The translations under genes and the position numbers were made by a program. This document shows positions 14,467 through 15,758 of a stretch of 15,758 nucleotides of DNA, piece after piece. Every line of letters starts with the position of its first letter. Within the stretch, counting starts at the first letter, position 1. Where the stretch lies: positions 1-15,758 of the forward strand of contig CALJGL010000037.1 in NCBI GenBank assembly GCA_938075155.1. Reading direction: 5' to 3'. The DNA comes from UBA12191 sp009937185 (GTDB lineage Bacteria; Planctomycetota; UBA8108; UBA1146). Under the pieces are notes generated by a model. The model searched no databases. It was not told the DNA's origin and was given only the letters and a program-made list of their open reading frames with translations.

Positions 14467-15587
14467 TTATTACTCCAGCGTGAGTCCGGAGCCACTTGCT
14501 TCAGTCGCTGATTCAAGCTTTCGGCCCTATCGGAGTCACCTTGTTTTTTTGCTAATTCTTTTGCTCGATAAAGAGACTCGGCAAGCACTTCCCCATTACC
14601 CGTCGAAGCCATCACTGCAGCACGGAGATAACGAATCATCGCCCACTCTAACTTCGAGGCGTCTCCCCCAGCTTGCTCTTCTGTAGAGCGAGCCCAGATC
14701 AACCAGCCATGAGCACGTGCTGAGGTATAGGCTGCGATTTCCTTATTGCGGCTTTCCAAAATCTGCTGACGAATAGTATCCGCCGCCTGTTTCCATTGCT
14801 TCTGCCCTTGCTGACCACTGGCGTAGCCAATCCAGGCTGAACAGATTTGATCGGTAGAGGCACTGGAATCATTAGAAACTGAAGAGAACTCTTCACGGGC
14901 CTGCTGCCATTTCTCCTGTGACAAAAGGCTCCGAGCTTTGGACAAACGAGCACCGAGAACCCAGCGCTTCCCCATACTGCCTGAAGCCAAGCTAGAGACA
15001 GCACTCTCTGCTTCAGAGAAATCTCCGGCTTTCCGGTAAGCCTCTGACAAAGCCATGCGGGCATGAGGAACATAAAAGTCTTTATCGCTCTCGAATTCGG
15101 CGAGGTACGCCTTCAAAGCAGAAACTGCCGTCGCATACTTTGCAGATTCGACGTCACCCCAGCGTAAAAGAGCGAGCCCATGCATGTACATGGCACTCGA
15201 TTTTTTGAGAGCGTCACCCATGGTAGTTGCAGCCTTAAAGGAACTTGCAGCTGTCTCCCAGTCGCCTTGCTCAAAAGCACCACGCCCGCGGGTTAAGCTT
15301 GAAGACTCTCTTGAAAAGATCAACTTTTCAACTTTGTCAGCATTTACTTTTTGAGCAGTACTCACACCGGGAAGACGAAACTGAACCTGCTCGTAGCTGG
15401 CGTTAGTAATCGTCACATCTTCATAGTTGCGTCCACCACTGACAATAATCTGATCGGCTTGCAGTGCCCCTGCGAAGAAAGCAGGCAGCAATATCAAGCA
15501 AGCCATCATACAGAACTTCATCAATTGGCGAACAGCTCTATCAGCAACAGTTAAAATGGGGTCGTTCACGAGAGTTCTTTCCATCAT
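14463..15587 (-). CDS. Secreted TPR-repeat protein of the ExbB-ExbD block
   Basis: This 374-residue protein begins with a signal peptide: KFCMMACLILLPAFFAGALQA, cleavage likely before Asp45. A short beta-rich segment follows (about 47-90, with IIVSGGRNYEDVTITNA) and then helical TPR-like repeats to the end, rich in Ala, Ser, Glu and Lys. It is expected in the periplasm, where it could scaffold the channel or bind a load protein. The ATG at 15587 overlaps the upstream stop as ATGA, with GGAG eleven bases upstream; an internal ATG at 15521 fits a standard signal peptide but lacks a ribosome site. No named family is recognised. Its stop overlaps the ExbB start, so the two are translationally coupled. 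Confidence 0.8.
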   Translation of the reverse strand: MMERTLVNDPILTVADRAVRQLMKFCMMACLILLPAFFAGALQADQIIVSGGRNYEDVTITNASYEQVQFRLPGVSTAQKVNADKVEKLIFSRESSSLTRGRGAFEQGDWETAASSFKAATTMGDALKKSSAMYMHGLALLRWGDVESAKYATAVSALKAYLAEFESDKDFYVPHARMALSEAYRKAGDFSEAESAVSSLASGSMGKRWVLGARLSKARSLLSQEKWQQAREEFSSVSNDSSASTDQICSAWIGYASGQQGQKQWKQAADTIRQQILESRNKEIAAYTSARAHGWLIWARSTEEQAGGDASKLEWAMIRYLRAAVMASTGNGEVLAESLYRAKELAKKQGDSDRAESLNQRLKQVAPDSRWSNK

Positions 15588-15758
15588 TTACATTCACTCT
15601 CCAGCTTATCAAATCGTGCCTGGAGATCTTCGGGAGCAAAAGAAGACGTGTTGTCACCGACCATAAGACGACGACTTCGTATCAGTTGCACCACATCTTC
15701 ACATTTATTGAGTGCCTTCAGAACCTCCATGTACTGTAACCAAACGGACCAGTAGTCC
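15584..15758 (-). CDS. 3' end of an unidentified gene (partial)
   Basis: An open frame enters from the right edge and codes 57 residues before a TGA at 15584-15586. It ends with the helical, charged segments YMEVLKALNKCEDVVQLIRS and PEDLQARFDKLESECK. The stop overlaps the start of the next gene as ATGA, the junction style used across this operon, which argues that the frame is real. Two helices with a Trp-rich start (DYWSVWLQY) resemble the end of a TPR or other helical repeat protein, but the family cannot be told from this fragment. Confidence 0.7.
   Translation of the reverse strand, partial: DYWSVWLQYMEVLKALNKCEDVVQLIRSRRLMVGDNTSSFAPEDLQARFDKLESECK

Overview
The window reads as chromosomal DNA of a diderm (Gram-negative-type) bacterium of about 50 % GC. 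It holds a predicted outer-membrane secretin that is also a lipoprotein, an ExbB/TolQ-ExbD proton-channel set, and several large TPR proteins. Multiple ExbD copies together with TPR-rich envelope proteins, a TMTC-like glycosyltransferase and an MFS/SpeE-like fusion suggest a PVC-type lineage (Planctomycetota or a relative). That placement is inference only; rplM and rpsI are the genes to place it with. There are no mobile elements, CRISPR arrays or phage genes. Every protein gene is on the minus strand; the only plus-strand gene is a tRNA-Leu(CAA) at the left end.

Read in the direction of transcription (right to left) there are three blocks. (1) 15758-9789: the 3' end of an unidentified gene cut by the window edge, a secreted TPR protein, an ExbB/TolQ/MotA-type channel subunit, two different ExbD/TolR proteins, and a TPR-secretin lipoprotein. 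The first gene junctions overlap as ATGA, and the block ends in a strong two-tier terminator (9719-9765). It looks like an envelope machine in which a proton-motive-force motor sits beside an outer-membrane secretin, with no TonB, TolA, TolB or Pal in view. (2) 9702-1825: HAD phosphatase, GT2 polyprenyl-phosphate sugar synthase, GT4 glycosyltransferase, TMTC-like GT-C/TPR protein and an MFS/spermidine-synthase-like fusion. All junctions overlap or are 3 bases apart, so this is one operon. The GT2 enzyme is the type that makes the lipid-linked sugar a GT-C enzyme consumes, so the block may be a protein or glycan glycosylation pathway. (3) 1779-638: rplM-rpsI (L13-S9), with its own promoter (TTGACA, 17 bp, TACGAT), a structured 5' leader, an intercistronic hairpin, a TTG start for rpsI and an intrinsic terminator.

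Left of the ribosomal operon, 391-637 holds a degenerate 15-bp tandem array. On the minus strand it spells a pentapeptide repeat rich in Asp-Glu-Glu, but with a one-base frame break. A tRNA-Leu with a plausible promoter follows, and then about 240 bases in which nothing convincing was found.
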